Assembly: GCF_014656075.1 (NCBI RefSeq)
Contig: NZ_BNBS01000025.1
Location: 1 to 64,000, forward strand
Length of the DNA stretch: 64,000 nt
Direction: 5' to 3'
Source: Streptomyces hydrogenans
GTDB taxonomy: Bacteria > Actinomycetota > Actinomycetes > Streptomycetales > Streptomycetaceae
Shown: positions 1 to 11,548 of the stretch, one piece after another
Numbering within the stretch: position 1 is the first letter of the stretch
Layout of the letters: the number at the start of each line of letters is the position of its first letter
Made by a program: the position numbers and the translations under genes
Notes under the pieces: model-generated
The model's database searches: none
What the model was told of the DNA's origin: nothing
The model's input: only the letters and a program-made list of their open reading frames with translations

Positions 1-139
1 GGATCAGGCCGGGTCGTCCGGCGCGTGCGATCGGCGTGCGGCCGGGGCGCCCTCGTAGCAGCGCTACTCGGGCGTTTCGGCCGTGCGGCGAGCGTGCGCG
101 CCGGACGGGCCGGACCCGACGGGAATGGTCAGACAGGGC

Positions 140-3763
<3,624 letters not shown>

Positions 3764-3794
3764 GGCGAGGCTCAGGCCCTTCCTCGGGGTTTCC

Positions 3795-3935
3795 GCGCCC
3801 CGGGTGGTCGTGGTCGGCGGGGAGTTCCTGACTCACCCGGGCCGTCGCCGGCTCGGGCTCACAGTGGCGGGACCGCGCCGGATTCTCACCGGGCTTCCTC
3901 CCCGGGGTCCTGGGACCCCATGCCGATCTGCATAG
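3795..3935 (-). promoter_or_regulatory. Cobalamin riboswitch upstream of cobN
   Basis: On the minus strand the leader shows the conserved B12-riboswitch core in order: GGAAGCCCGGTGAGAATCC, then CGCGGTCCCGCCACTG (B12 box, plus coordinates about 3856-3875), then GAGCC and a GTGAGTCAGGAACTC stretch. Between this core and the cobN start a CGGGG/CCCCG hairpin ends beside the GAGGAAGGG ribosome site, which suggests control of translation initiation rather than termination. A TACTAT box (plus 3932-3937) just outside the aptamer is a plausible -10. The 5' limit is approximate. Confidence 0.9.
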
Positions 3936-4027
3936 TAGAGCGTGCCGTCGGCGGGGCGGAGGGGGCCGGAGAGTCGGCCGGATCACACTCGGTGGCCGTC
4001 CGGTTCCCCGTGGGTATGCTCGCCGCC

Positions 4028-5257
4028 ATGCCGCCGACCCCACCCACCCCGCCCGAACCGGGCGAACCTCGCATACGGGACCGGGGCGACGCGTGCCCGG
4101 GGGCGCTCCGGCTGCACGCCGCCGCCGACGGGTTCCTCGCCCGACTCCGCCTCCCCGCAGGTAGGTTGACGGCCCGTCAGGCCGTGGCGCTGGCCGCCGC
4201 GGCGGACTCCCTGGGCGACGGTCGGATCAGCGTCACCTCGCGCGGCAACGCCGAGCTGCGCGGCCTCGCCGAGAGCTGCGGCGCGGAACTCGCCGCCCTC
4301 CTCGACGCGGCCGGTCTGCTGCCCTCCCCCAGCCACGAGCGGATCCGCAACATCGTGGCCTCCCCCGCCGCCGGACTCGACGGACTCGGCCACGCCGACG
4401 TGCAGTTGTGGGCCCGCGCCCTGGACGCGGCCCTCTGCGCGGAGCCCCGCGCGGCGGCCCTCTCCGGCCGCTTCCTCTTCGTCCTCGACGACGGCCGCGG
4501 CGACGTCGCCGGACTCGGCGGCGATGTGACCTTGATCGCAGCACCGGACGGCGCCGCGACCCTCCTCGCGGGGTCCGGGGCCTTCGCCGTGCCCGCCGCC
4601 GACGCCGTCCCCGCCGCCCTCGCCTCCGCCCTCGCCTTCCTCGACGCCGCCCGCGCCGCGGGCACCGGCGCGTGGCGCCCGCGCGAGCTGCCCGCCGCAC
4701 ACCTCCCGGACTGGGCCGGCGCCCTGGCCCGCGCGGGGATCGCCGCGGAGCCCGTACCCTCCCCTCCCGTCCCGCCGGCGCCGGGCCCCGCGCCCGCGCC
4801 GCTCGGCGACCGCGCCCAGCACGTCCTCGCCCCGCTCGGCCGGCTGACCGCCGCCCAGCTGCGGGCCCTCGCCGACGGCGGGGCCGAGGTGCGGCTCACC
4901 CCGTGGCGCGGCGCCGTCGTGGTCGGCCCGGCCGCGGACCGGCTCCCCCTCCTGGCGGCCCGCGGCCTGATCACCGACCCGGCCGCCCCCGGCGCCGGGG
5001 TCACCGCCTGCACCGGCCTCGCCGGCTGCGCCAAGTCCCTCGCCGACGTGCGGGCGGACGCGGCGCGCGCGCCCGGCGGCCCGCTGCCCGTGCACTACTC
5101 GGGGTGCGAGCGCCGCTGCGGACACCCGCACGGCGCCCGGATCGAGGTCACCGCCCGGGACTCCGGCACGTATCTGCTGGACGGCGCCCCCGTCCCCCGT
5201 ACCGCCCTGGCCGAAGCCGTCGCGGCGGCCCGCACGACATCGATGGAGAGCCGATGA
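4028..5257 (+). CDS. cobG: Precorrin-3B synthase CobG (409 aa)
   Basis: Oxygen-dependent hydroxylation and lactonisation of precorrin-3A to precorrin-3B, a step of the aerobic B12 route. The protein is a nitrite/sulfite-reductase-like half-repeat protein. Two cysteine pairs near the C-terminus ([10 protein letters not shown] at about residues 325-333 and YSGCERRCG about 30 residues later) are the expected 4Fe-4S/siroheme-type ligands. An ATG at 4016 (MLAAMPP) is an alternative start; I chose 4028 because the conserved part begins later and the leader is proline-rich either way. The reading frame stays open far upstream only because it runs antisense to cobN. The stop overlaps the start of cobH, so the genes form one translationally coupled unit. 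Confidence 0.88.
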   Translation: MPPTPPTPPEPGEPRIRDRGDACPGALRLHAAADGFLARLRLPAGRLTARQAVALAAAADSLGDGRISVTSRGNAELRGLAESCGAELAALLDAAGLLPSPSHERIRNIVASPAAGLDGLGHADVQLWARALDAALCAEPRAAALSGRFLFVLDDGRGDVAGLGGDVTLIAAPDGAATLLAGSGAFAVPAADAVPAALASALAFLDAARAAGTGAWRPRELPAAHLPDWAGALARAGIAAEPVPSPPVPPAPGPAPAPLGDRAQHVLAPLGRLTAAQLRALADGGAEVRLTPWRGAVVVGPAADRLPLLAARGLITDPAAPGAGVTACTGLAGCAKSLADVRADAARAPGGPLPVHYSGCERRCGHPHGARIEVTARDSGTYLLDGAPVPRTALAEAVAAARTTSMESR

Positions 5258-5892
5258 TGTACGAGTACGAGAAAGACGGCGCCGAGATCTACCGCCGCTC
5301 CTTCGCCACGATCCGCGCCGAGGCGGACCTCTCGGGGATGCCCGACGACGTCGCCACGGTCGCCGTCCGCATGATCCACGCCTGCGGCATGACCGACCTC
5401 GTCCGGGACATCGCGTACTCCCCCGAGGTCGTCTCCCGCGCCCGCGCCGCCCTCCGGGCGGGCGCCCCGATCCTCTGCGACGCGCAGATGGTCGCCTCCG
5501 GCGTCACCCGCAAGCGGCTGCCCGCCGACAACGAGGTGCTCTGCGCCCTCTCCGACCCGGCCGTGCCCGCCCTCGCCTCCGAGCTGGGCACCACCCGCTC
5601 CGCCGCCGCCCTCGAACTGTGGCGGGACCGCCTCGAAGGCTCCGTCGTCGCCATCGGCAACGCCCCCACCGCCCTCTTCCACCTCCTGGAGATGATCGCG
5701 AAGGGCGCGCCGAAGCCGGCCGCCGTCCTCGGCATCCCCGTCGGCTTCATCGGCGCCGCCGAGTCCAAGGAGGCCCTCGCCGCCAACGACCTCGGCCTCG
5801 ACCACCTGGTGGTCCGCGGCCGGCGCGGCGGCAGCGCCATGACCGCCGCCGCCCTCAACGCCCTCGCGCACGAACCGGAGATCCAGGCATGA
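5254..5892 (+). CDS. cobH: Precorrin-8X methylmutase CobH/CbiC (212 aa)
   Basis: Moves the C11 methyl to C12 of precorrin-8X to give hydrogenobyrinate. The family's usual length is about 210 residues. Conserved stretches include [43 protein letters not shown] and [16 protein letters not shown]; the histidine in the first is the expected catalytic residue. It begins with tandem ATGs (5254 and 5257) inside the cobG stop and ends in an ATGA overlap with cobIJ, so cobG-cobH-cobIJ is read as one coupled operon. Confidence 0.95.
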   Translation: MMYEYEKDGAEIYRRSFATIRAEADLSGMPDDVATVAVRMIHACGMTDLVRDIAYSPEVVSRARAALRAGAPILCDAQMVASGVTRKRLPADNEVLCALSDPAVPALASELGTTRSAAALELWRDRLEGSVVAIGNAPTALFHLLEMIAKGAPKPAAVLGIPVGFIGAAESKEALAANDLGLDHLVVRGRRGGSAMTAAALNALAHEPEIQA

Positions 5893-7385
5893 CCACCCCC
5901 GTGACCGGCAAGCTGTACGGCGTCGGGCTCGGCCCCGGCGACCCGGAGCTCCTCACCCTCGCCGCCGTACGGGCCATCGCCGAGGCCGACGTGATCGCCT
6001 ACCACTCGGCCCGCCACGGCCGCTCGATAGCGCGCTCCATCGCCGCCGGCCACCTGCGCGAGGACCACATCGAGGAGCGGCTCATGTACCCGCTCACGGT
6101 GGAGACCACCGACCACCCCGGCGGCTACCGGGGCGCCCTGGACGACTTCTACGAGGAGGCCGCGGCCCGGCTCGCCGCCCACCTCGACGCGGGCCGCACG
6201 GTCGCCGTCCTCGCCGAGGGCGACCCGCTGTTCTACGGCTCCTACCAGCACATGCACAAGCGGCTCGCCGACCGCTACGACACCACCGTCATCCCCGGCG
6301 TCACCTCCGTCAGCGCCGCCGCCGCCCGGCTCGGCGAGCCGCTGTGCGAGGCCGAGGAGGTCCTGACGATCATCCCCGGCACCCTGCCGGAGGACGAGCT
6401 GGCGGCCCGCCTCGCGGGCACCGACTCGGCGGTCGTCATGAAGCTCGGCCGCACCTTCCCCACCGTGCGGCGCGCCCTGGAGCGGGCCGGCCGGCTGGAG
6501 GACGCCCGCTACGTGGAGCGGGCGTTCATGGCGGGCGAGCGGACGGAGCGGCTCGACGAGGTGGACCCGTCGACCGTCCCGTACTTCTCCGTCGCCGTCC
6601 TGCCCTCCCGCATCGACCGGGAGAACCCGGTACGGGAGACGGGCGAGGTGACCGTCGTCGGCACCGGCCCGGCCGGCGCCCCCTGGCTGACCCCCGAGTC
6701 GCGCGGCGCGCTCGTCAACGCCGACGTGCTCGTCGGCTACACCACCTACCTCGACCGGGTGCCGGTCCTGCGCCCCGGCCAGATCCGGCACGGCTCGGAC
6801 AACAAGGTCGAGTCGGAGCGCGCCGAGTTCGCCCTCGACCTGGCCCGCCGCGGCCACCGGGTCGCGGTCGTCTCCGGCGGCGACCCCGGCGTCTTCGCCA
6901 TGGCCACCGCCGTCCTGGAGGTCGCCTGCGAGCCGGAGTACGCGGACGTGCCCGTACGGGTCCTCCCCGGGGTGACCGCCGCCAACGCGGCCGCCGCCGC
7001 CGCGGGCGCCCCGCTCGGCCACGACTACGCCACGATCTCCCTCTCCGACCGGCTCAAGCCCTGGGAGGTCATCGCGGCCCGGCTGCGCGCCGCCGCCGAG
7101 GCCGACCTCGTCCTCGCCCTCTACAACCCGGGCTCCCGGTCCCGCACCCACCAGGTGGCCGCGGCCCGCGACCTCCTCCTGGAGGTCCGCTCGCCCGACA
7201 CCCCCGTGGTCGTCGCCCGCGACGTCGGCGGCCCGGAGCAGTCGGTGCGGGTCCTCACCCTCAAGACCCTGGACCCCTCCGAGGTCGACATGCGCACCCT
7301 GCTGCTCGTCGGCTCCTCGCAGACCCGGGCGGTCGAGCGGGGCGACGGCCGGACCATCGCGTGGACGCCCCGGCGGTACGGCTGA
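5889..7385 (+). CDS. cobIJ: Fused precorrin-2 C20- / precorrin-3B C17-methyltransferase CobIJ (498 aa)
   Basis: A two-domain SAM-dependent enzyme. Residues 1-245 are the CobI domain ([14 protein letters not shown] glycine-rich start, [22 protein letters not shown]), methylating C20 of precorrin-2. Residues from about 250 to the end are the CobJ domain ([47 protein letters not shown]), methylating C17 with ring contraction. The fusion is common in actinobacteria. The start overlaps the cobH stop by 4 bases. CobJ acts on the product of CobG, so the neighbours perform consecutive steps. The stop lies inside a short hairpin shared with the convergent cobK. Confidence 0.95.
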   Translation: MTTPVTGKLYGVGLGPGDPELLTLAAVRAIAEADVIAYHSARHGRSIARSIAAGHLREDHIEERLMYPLTVETTDHPGGYRGALDDFYEEAAARLAAHLDAGRTVAVLAEGDPLFYGSYQHMHKRLADRYDTTVIPGVTSVSAAAARLGEPLCEAEEVLTIIPGTLPEDELAARLAGTDSAVVMKLGRTFPTVRRALERAGRLEDARYVERAFMAGERTERLDEVDPSTVPYFSVAVLPSRIDRENPVRETGEVTVVGTGPAGAPWLTPESRGALVNADVLVGYTTYLDRVPVLRPGQIRHGSDNKVESERAEFALDLARRGHRVAVVSGGDPGVFAMATAVLEVACEPEYADVPVRVLPGVTAANAAAAAAGAPLGHDYATISLSDRLKPWEVIAARLRAAAEADLVLALYNPGSRSRTHQVAAARDLLLEVRSPDTPVVVARDVGGPEQSVRVLTLKTLDPSEVDMRTLLLVGSSQTRAVERGDGRTIAWTPRRYG

Positions 7386-7402
7386 CGGCACCCGCCGTCA
7401 GC
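7381..7402. terminator. Hairpin joining the cobIJ and cobK stop codons
   Basis: GCTGACGG (7381-7388) pairs perfectly with CCGTCAGC (7395-7402) across a 6-base loop. The left arm holds the cobIJ TGA and the right arm the reverse-strand cobK TGA, so the two convergent genes end in one bidirectional hairpin. There is no T-run, which is normal in streptomycetes. Confidence 0.6.
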
Positions 7403-8123
7403 GCGCGTCCACCCAGGCGGCGGCCTCCTCCGGGGTCGCCGCCGTCTCCACGCCCTCCGGGACCGGCGGCCGCCGGACCACGACGACCGGGATCCCGGCC
7501 TCACGGGCGGCGGTCAGCTTCGGCGCGGTCGCGGCACCACCCGAGTCCTTCGTCACCAGCACGCCGATGCCGTGGCGCGCGATCAGCTCCCGCTCGCCCT
7601 CCAGCGTGAACGGCCCCCGGTCGAGCAGGACTTCGGTCCGGGCCGGCATCGGCGCGTCGGGCGCGTCCACGGACCGCACCAGGAACCACTCCGGCCGGTC
7701 CGCGAAGGCGGCCAGCCCCATCCGGCCCGTGGTGAGGAAGACCCGGTCGCCGAGCCCGCCGAGGGCACCGGCCGCCTCCGGGAGCGAGCCCACGTCCCGC
7801 CAGTCGTCCCCGTCCCCCGGGACCCACCCGGGGCGGCGCAGCGCCAGCAGGGGAACATGGGCGGAGGCGGCCGCCCGGGCCGCGTGGAAGCTGATCCGCT
7901 CGGCGAAGGGATGGGTGGCGTCGATGACCGCGTCCACGGCGTGCTCCCGCACCCAGGCCGCCAGCCCCTCGACCCCGCCGAACCCGCCGATCCGCACCTC
8001 GCCGGCCGGCAGCCGGGGCGCCGCCACCCGCCCCGCGAGGGAACTCGTCACCCTGGTCCCGGGAGCCAGCAGCCCCGCCAGGACGCGGGCCTCGGTCGTC
8101 CCTCCGAGAATGAGTACGTGCAT
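7398..8123 (-). CDS. cobK: Precorrin-6A reductase CobK (241 aa)
   Basis: NADPH-dependent reduction of precorrin-6A to dihydro-precorrin-6. The N-terminal dinucleotide motif LILGGTTEARVLAGLL (residues 3-18), the mid-protein DATHPFAERIS stretch and the C-terminal LVTKDSGGAATAPKL are typical of CobK/CbiJ, and the length fits. The ATG at 8123 faces the cbiD start only 12 bases away; a purine-rich GAAGAGG lies upstream on the minus strand. It converges with cobIJ. Confidence 0.93.
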   Translation of the reverse strand: MHVLILGGTTEARVLAGLLAPGTRVTSSLAGRVAAPRLPAGEVRIGGFGGVEGLAAWVREHAVDAVIDATHPFAERISFHAARAAASAHVPLLALRRPGWVPGDGDDWRDVGSLPEAAGALGGLGDRVFLTTGRMGLAAFADRPEWFLVRSVDAPDAPMPARTEVLLDRGPFTLEGERELIARHGIGVLVTKDSGGAATAPKLTAAREAGIPVVVVRRPPVPEGVETAATPEEAAAWVDAR

Positions 8124-8135
8124 AGGAGCCTCTTC

Positions 8136-9254
8136 GTGAGTACCGGCGGCGGGCGCGAGGCCCAACTCAAGCACACCGGTCTGCGCCCCGGCTGGACGAC
8201 CGGCGCCTGCGCGACGGCCGCGACGACCGCCGCGTACACGGCGCTGCTCACCGGTGACTTCCCGGACCCCGTGACGATCACCCTGCCCAAGGGACAGACG
8301 CCCGCCTTCGCCCTGACGGCGGAGTCCCTCGGCGCCGGGGAGGCCATGGCGGCGGTGGTGAAGGACGCGGGCGACGACCCGGACGTCACGCACGGCGCGG
8401 TGATCCGCGCGACGGTGCGGCTCCTGCCGCCCGGCTCCGGGGTCGTCTTCCGCGCGGGCGAGGGCGTCGGCACGGTCACCCTCCCCGGCCTCCCCCTGGA
8501 GGTCGGCGAACCGGCGATCAACCCGGTCCCCCGGCAGCTGATGCGCGAGCACGTGGCCCGGGTGGCGGCCGCGCACGGCGCCCCCGGCGACGTCGAGATC
8601 ACGATCTCCGTCGACGACGGCGCCGAGATCGCCCGCTCCACCTGGAACCCCCGCATCGGCATCCTCGGCGGGCTGTCGATCCTCGGCACGACCGGCGTCG
8701 TCGTCCCCTACTCCTGCTCGGCCTGGATCGACTCCATCCGCCGCGGCGTCGACGTGGCCCGCGCGGGCGGCCTCACCCATGTCGCCGGGTGCACGGGCTC
8801 CACCTCCGAGCGCACGGTGACGGAGATCTACGACCTGCCGGAGATCGCCCTGCTCGACATGGGCGACTTCGCCGGCGCCGTCCTGAAGTACGTCCGCCGG
8901 CACCCCGTCGACCGGCTCACGGTCTGCGGCGGCTTCGCCAAGCTCTCCAAGCTGGCCGCCGGCCACCTGGACCTCCACTCGGCCCGCTCCCAGGTCGACA
9001 AGCCCTTCCTGGCGGACCTGGCCCGCGAAGCCGGCGCGGACGAGGCCCTGGCGGCGGAGGTCGCCGCCGCCAACACGGGCCTGGCCGCGCTCCGCCTCTG
9101 CGAGGCGGCGGGCGTCCCGCTGGGCGACCGGGTGGCGGCCCGGGCCCGCGACGAGGCCCTGTCGGTGCTGCGCGGCGCCCCGGTCGCGGTCGACGTGATC
9201 TGCATCGACCGCGCGGGCGTCGTCGTGGGCCGCTCGCAGCCCGCCGGACCGTGA
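8136..9254 (+). CDS. cbiD: Cobalt-precorrin-5B C1-methyltransferase CbiD (372 aa)
   Basis: SAM-dependent C1 methylation with deacylation of precorrin-5. The N-terminal GLRPGWTTGACATAATTAAY and the internal GILGGLSILGTTGVV are CbiD signatures, and the length is usual. The start is GTG, chosen because AGGAG (8124-8128) is placed 7 bases before it and the conserved block follows at once. The gene is divergent from cobK with only 12 bases between start codons, so each promoter must lie inside the other coding region or the two share one. CbiD is classed with the anaerobic pathway, although this cluster also has the oxygen-requiring CobG. Confidence 0.93.
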   Translation: MSTGGGREAQLKHTGLRPGWTTGACATAATTAAYTALLTGDFPDPVTITLPKGQTPAFALTAESLGAGEAMAAVVKDAGDDPDVTHGAVIRATVRLLPPGSGVVFRAGEGVGTVTLPGLPLEVGEPAINPVPRQLMREHVARVAAAHGAPGDVEITISVDDGAEIARSTWNPRIGILGGLSILGTTGVVVPYSCSAWIDSIRRGVDVARAGGLTHVAGCTGSTSERTVTEIYDLPEIALLDMGDFAGAVLKYVRRHPVDRLTVCGGFAKLSKLAAGHLDLHSARSQVDKPFLADLAREAGADEALAAEVAAANTGLAALRLCEAAGVPLGDRVAARARDEALSVLRGAPVAVDVICIDRAGVVVGRSQPAGP

Positions 9255-9309
9255 TCCCGGCCCGGTAAAAGATCACGACAGGCGGCGGGGCGCGGCGCAG
9301 AATGCCGCC

Positions 9310-9918
9310 ATGTCCCCTTTCTCCGCCAAGCCCACCCTCATCGGCGACCTGGTGCTGCTCCGGCCCGTCACGGAGGACGACGTGCCCGCGCTGATGCCGG
9401 TGCTCGACGATCCGGAGGTGACCCGGCTGACCGGGTCCCACACGGCCTTCGACGAGCCCGCGCTGCGGGCCTGGTACGGCTCGCGGGCCGTGGCGGACGA
9501 CCGGCTCGACCTCGCCGTGGTGGAGCGGGCGACGGGGCGGGTGGTCGGCGAGGCGGTGCTGAACGAGTGGGACCCCGGCAACGAGAGCTGCGCCTTCCGG
9601 ATCGCCCTCGGCCCCGGCGCCGCGGGGCGGGGCCTCGGGACCGAGGCGACCCGCCTGATCGTCGGCCACGCCTTCGGGGCGCTGGGCCTGTACCGCGTCT
9701 GGCTGGAGGTGTACGCCTTCAACCCGCGCGCCCGCCGCGCCTACGAGAAGGCCGGGTTCACGGCGGAGGGCGTGCTGCGCGGCGCGCTGCTGTGGGAGGG
9801 CGAGCGGGTCGACGCCACCGTGATGTCGGTCCTGGCGCCGGAGTGGGCGGCGGCGCGGGGGGAACGCGCGGCACCTCCGTCACGGGCGGGATCCCGTCAG
9901 GGGCGGGGCGCCGGGTAG
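9310..9918 (+). CDS. GNAT N-acetyltransferase, RimJ/RimL-like (202 aa)
   Basis: Acetyl-CoA-dependent N-acyltransferase fold. Visible elements are the N-terminal GDLVLLRPVTEDDVPALM strand-helix, the acetyl-CoA P-loop GAAGRGLGTEATRLIV at about residues 100-115, and the terminal NPRARRAYEKAGFTAEGVLRGAL block. The substrate cannot be told. The gene lies between cbiD and an oppositely oriented hypothetical gene whose 3' end overlaps this one by 22 bases; the last 20 residues are low-complexity and probably lie outside the fold. Confidence 0.85.
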   Translation: MSPFSAKPTLIGDLVLLRPVTEDDVPALMPVLDDPEVTRLTGSHTAFDEPALRAWYGSRAVADDRLDLAVVERATGRVVGEAVLNEWDPGNESCAFRIALGPGAAGRGLGTEATRLIVGHAFGALGLYRVWLEVYAFNPRARRAYEKAGFTAEGVLRGALLWEGERVDATVMSVLAPEWAAARGERAAPPSRAGSRQGRGAG

Positions 9919-10580
9919 CCGATCTCGGCGATGTCCTCGGCCAGGTCTTCGAGGGTCACGTCGGCGTTGAGCGCGGCGACGAGCTCCGGGGTGAGCGGGC
10001 GCAGGGCCAGGACGTGGCGGACGGCCTCGATCGCGACGGGGGTCTCGTAGTAGTCCGCGGCCCACTCCGCGTACGCCTCGGGGGTGCCGTCCACGAGCAG
10101 GTGGAGGAGGCGGCCGGAGCCGTCGGGGTCCGGGTGGCCGTCCAGGTCGGGGAAGGCGACCGGGCCGGTGCGCCAGGCGGTGTCCGCGGGCTCGCGCCAC
10201 AGGCAGGCGGTGGTCACGTGGACGTCGTCCTCGTCCAGGAAGGCGGGTTCGGTGAGGTACTCCCGGAAGGCGTCCGGGACGCCGTCGAGCACGCCGGGCC
10301 AGGTCGCGCCGTCGGCGAGGGGGCCGTACGGGCTCAGCGGCGACTCGTGGTCGAAGACGCGGGCGAAGGCTCCGGCCGGGGAGAGCACGATCGTGTACTC
10401 GCCGCCCTGGCCGTCCTTCATCGACGCCAGCTGCTCGGTCTCGGACCAGTGCGCGTCGAAGGAGTAGTACCGGCCCTCCCAGGCGGGGCTGAGCACGGCG
10501 TCCAGCATCGCGAGGCCCCGGGAGCGGTCGCGCAGTTCCTCGATGCCCGGCAGCGCCCGGGCCACGTCGTAGACGGTCAT
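9897..10580 (-). CDS. Conserved hypothetical protein (227 aa)
   Basis: I do not recognise a named family. The protein is soluble and acidic with many aromatic residues (WEGRYYSFDAHWS, WAADYYETP), no signal peptide or membrane segment, and ends in ALNADVTLEDLAEDIAEIGYP. The ATG at 10580 is preferred over an upstream ATG at 10589 because a GGGA lies just before it and nothing precedes the earlier one. It overlaps the 3' end of the convergent acetyltransferase by 22 bases, and its start faces the bL37 gene about 90 bases away. Confidence 0.65.
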   Translation of the reverse strand: MTVYDVARALPGIEELRDRSRGLAMLDAVLSPAWEGRYYSFDAHWSETEQLASMKDGQGGEYTIVLSPAGAFARVFDHESPLSPYGPLADGATWPGVLDGVPDAFREYLTEPAFLDEDDVHVTTACLWREPADTAWRTGPVAFPDLDGHPDPDGSGRLLHLLVDGTPEAYAEWAADYYETPVAIEAVRHVLALRPLTPELVAALNADVTLEDLAEDIAEIGYPAPRP

Positions 10581-10672
10581 GGGTCCCATTCAAGTGGGTG
10601 GCACCGACGTGCGGCGCATCGCCCCCGAACCTAGGCTTACCCCCACGAAACCCCCGCGAGAGAGGGAGTCCC

Positions 10673-10747
10673 ATGGCGAAGCGCGGCAACAAGAGGCGGG
10701 CCCGCAAGAAGAAGAAGGCGAACCACGGCAAGCGGCCCAACGCCTGA
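10673..10747 (+). CDS. Small ribosomal protein bL37-like (24 aa)
   Basis: A 24-codon gene with a strong GAGAGGGAG ribosome site 5 bases before ATG. The product begins MAKRGNKRRARKKKK and ends NHGKRPNA. Ten of 24 residues are Lys or Arg. The MAKRG start and the ANHGKRPN end match what I remember of bL37, the 24-residue large-subunit protein found in mycobacterial ribosome structures, so it probably sits on the 50S particle bound to rRNA. Automatic gene finders usually miss it. It is followed by a perfect hairpin. Confidence 0.85.
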   Translation: MAKRGNKRRARKKKKANHGKRPNA

Positions 10748-10761
10748 ACCGTGGCGAGGAC

Positions 10762-10792
10762 GGAGGCCGGACCGGTCACGGGTCCGGCCTCC
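10762..10792. terminator. Bidirectional terminator between bL37 and cobM
   Basis: GGAGGCCGGACC (10762-10773) pairs perfectly with GGTCCGGCCTCC (10781-10792) over a 7-base loop. It sits 15 bases after the bL37 stop and 6 bases after the minus-strand cobM stop, so it can end both transcripts. Confidence 0.8.
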
Positions 10793-10798
10793 GGCGCG

Positions 10799-11548
10799 TC
10801 AGCAGCTGTGGCGGTCCCGGGCCGGGTCGTAGAGGTGGCTGTCGCGGAACTCCGAGGCGGCCAGCGTGCGGCCGACGACGATGACGGCCGTCTTGGTGAT
10901 GCCGGCCTCCTTCACCTGGGCGGCGATGTCCGCGAGGGTGCCGCGCAGGACGACCTCGTCGGGGCGGCTGGCCATGGCGACGACGGCGGCCGGGCAGTCC
11001 TCGCCGTAGTGCGGGACCAGCTCGGAGACGATCCGGTCGGCGTAGCGGGCGCCGAGGTGCAGGACGAGCAGGGCGCCGCTGCGGCCGAGGGTGGCGAGGT
11101 CCTCGCCCTCCGGCATGGGGGTGGCCTGCTGGGCGACGCGGGTGAGGATGACGGTCTGGCCGACGGTCGGGACGGTCAGCTCCCGCTTGAGGGCGGCCGC
11201 GGCGGCCGCGAAGGCCGGGACGCCGGGCACGACCTCGTACGGGATGCCCGCCGCGTCGAGGCGTCGCATCTGCTCGGCCATGGCGGAGAAGACGGACGGG
11301 TCGCCGGAGTGCAGCCGGGCCACGTCCTGGCCGGCCTCGTGGGCGGCGGTGATCTCCGCGACGATCTCGTCCAGGTGCATCTTCGCGGTGTCGACGAGCC
11401 GCGCGTCCGGCGGGCACTCGGCGAGCAGCTCGCGGGGGACGAGGGAGCCGGCGTAGAGGCAGACCCCGCAGGAGGCGAGGGTGCGGGCGCCGCGCACGGT
11501 GATGAGGTCGGCGGCGCCGGGGCCCGCGCCGATGAAGTAGACGGTCAT
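10799..11548 (-). CDS. cobM: Precorrin-4 C11-methyltransferase CobM (249 aa)
   Basis: SAM-dependent methylation of precorrin-4 at C11. It shows the corrin methyltransferase pattern: VYFIGAGPGAADLITVRG at the N-terminus, CVCLYAGSLVPRELL, ARLHSGDPSVFSAMAEQM and YEVVPGVPAFAAAAAAL, then ILTRVAQQATPMPEGEDL. The ATG overlaps the cobL stop (TCAT at 11545-11548 on the plus strand), so CobM is translated by coupling with CobL. It ends at the terminator shared with bL37. Confidence 0.95.
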   Translation of the reverse strand: MTVYFIGAGPGAADLITVRGARTLASCGVCLYAGSLVPRELLAECPPDARLVDTAKMHLDEIVAEITAAHEAGQDVARLHSGDPSVFSAMAEQMRRLDAAGIPYEVVPGVPAFAAAAAALKRELTVPTVGQTVILTRVAQQATPMPEGEDLATLGRSGALLVLHLGARYADRIVSELVPHYGEDCPAAVVAMASRPDEVVLRGTLADIAAQVKEAGITKTAVIVVGRTLAASEFRDSHLYDPARDRHSC

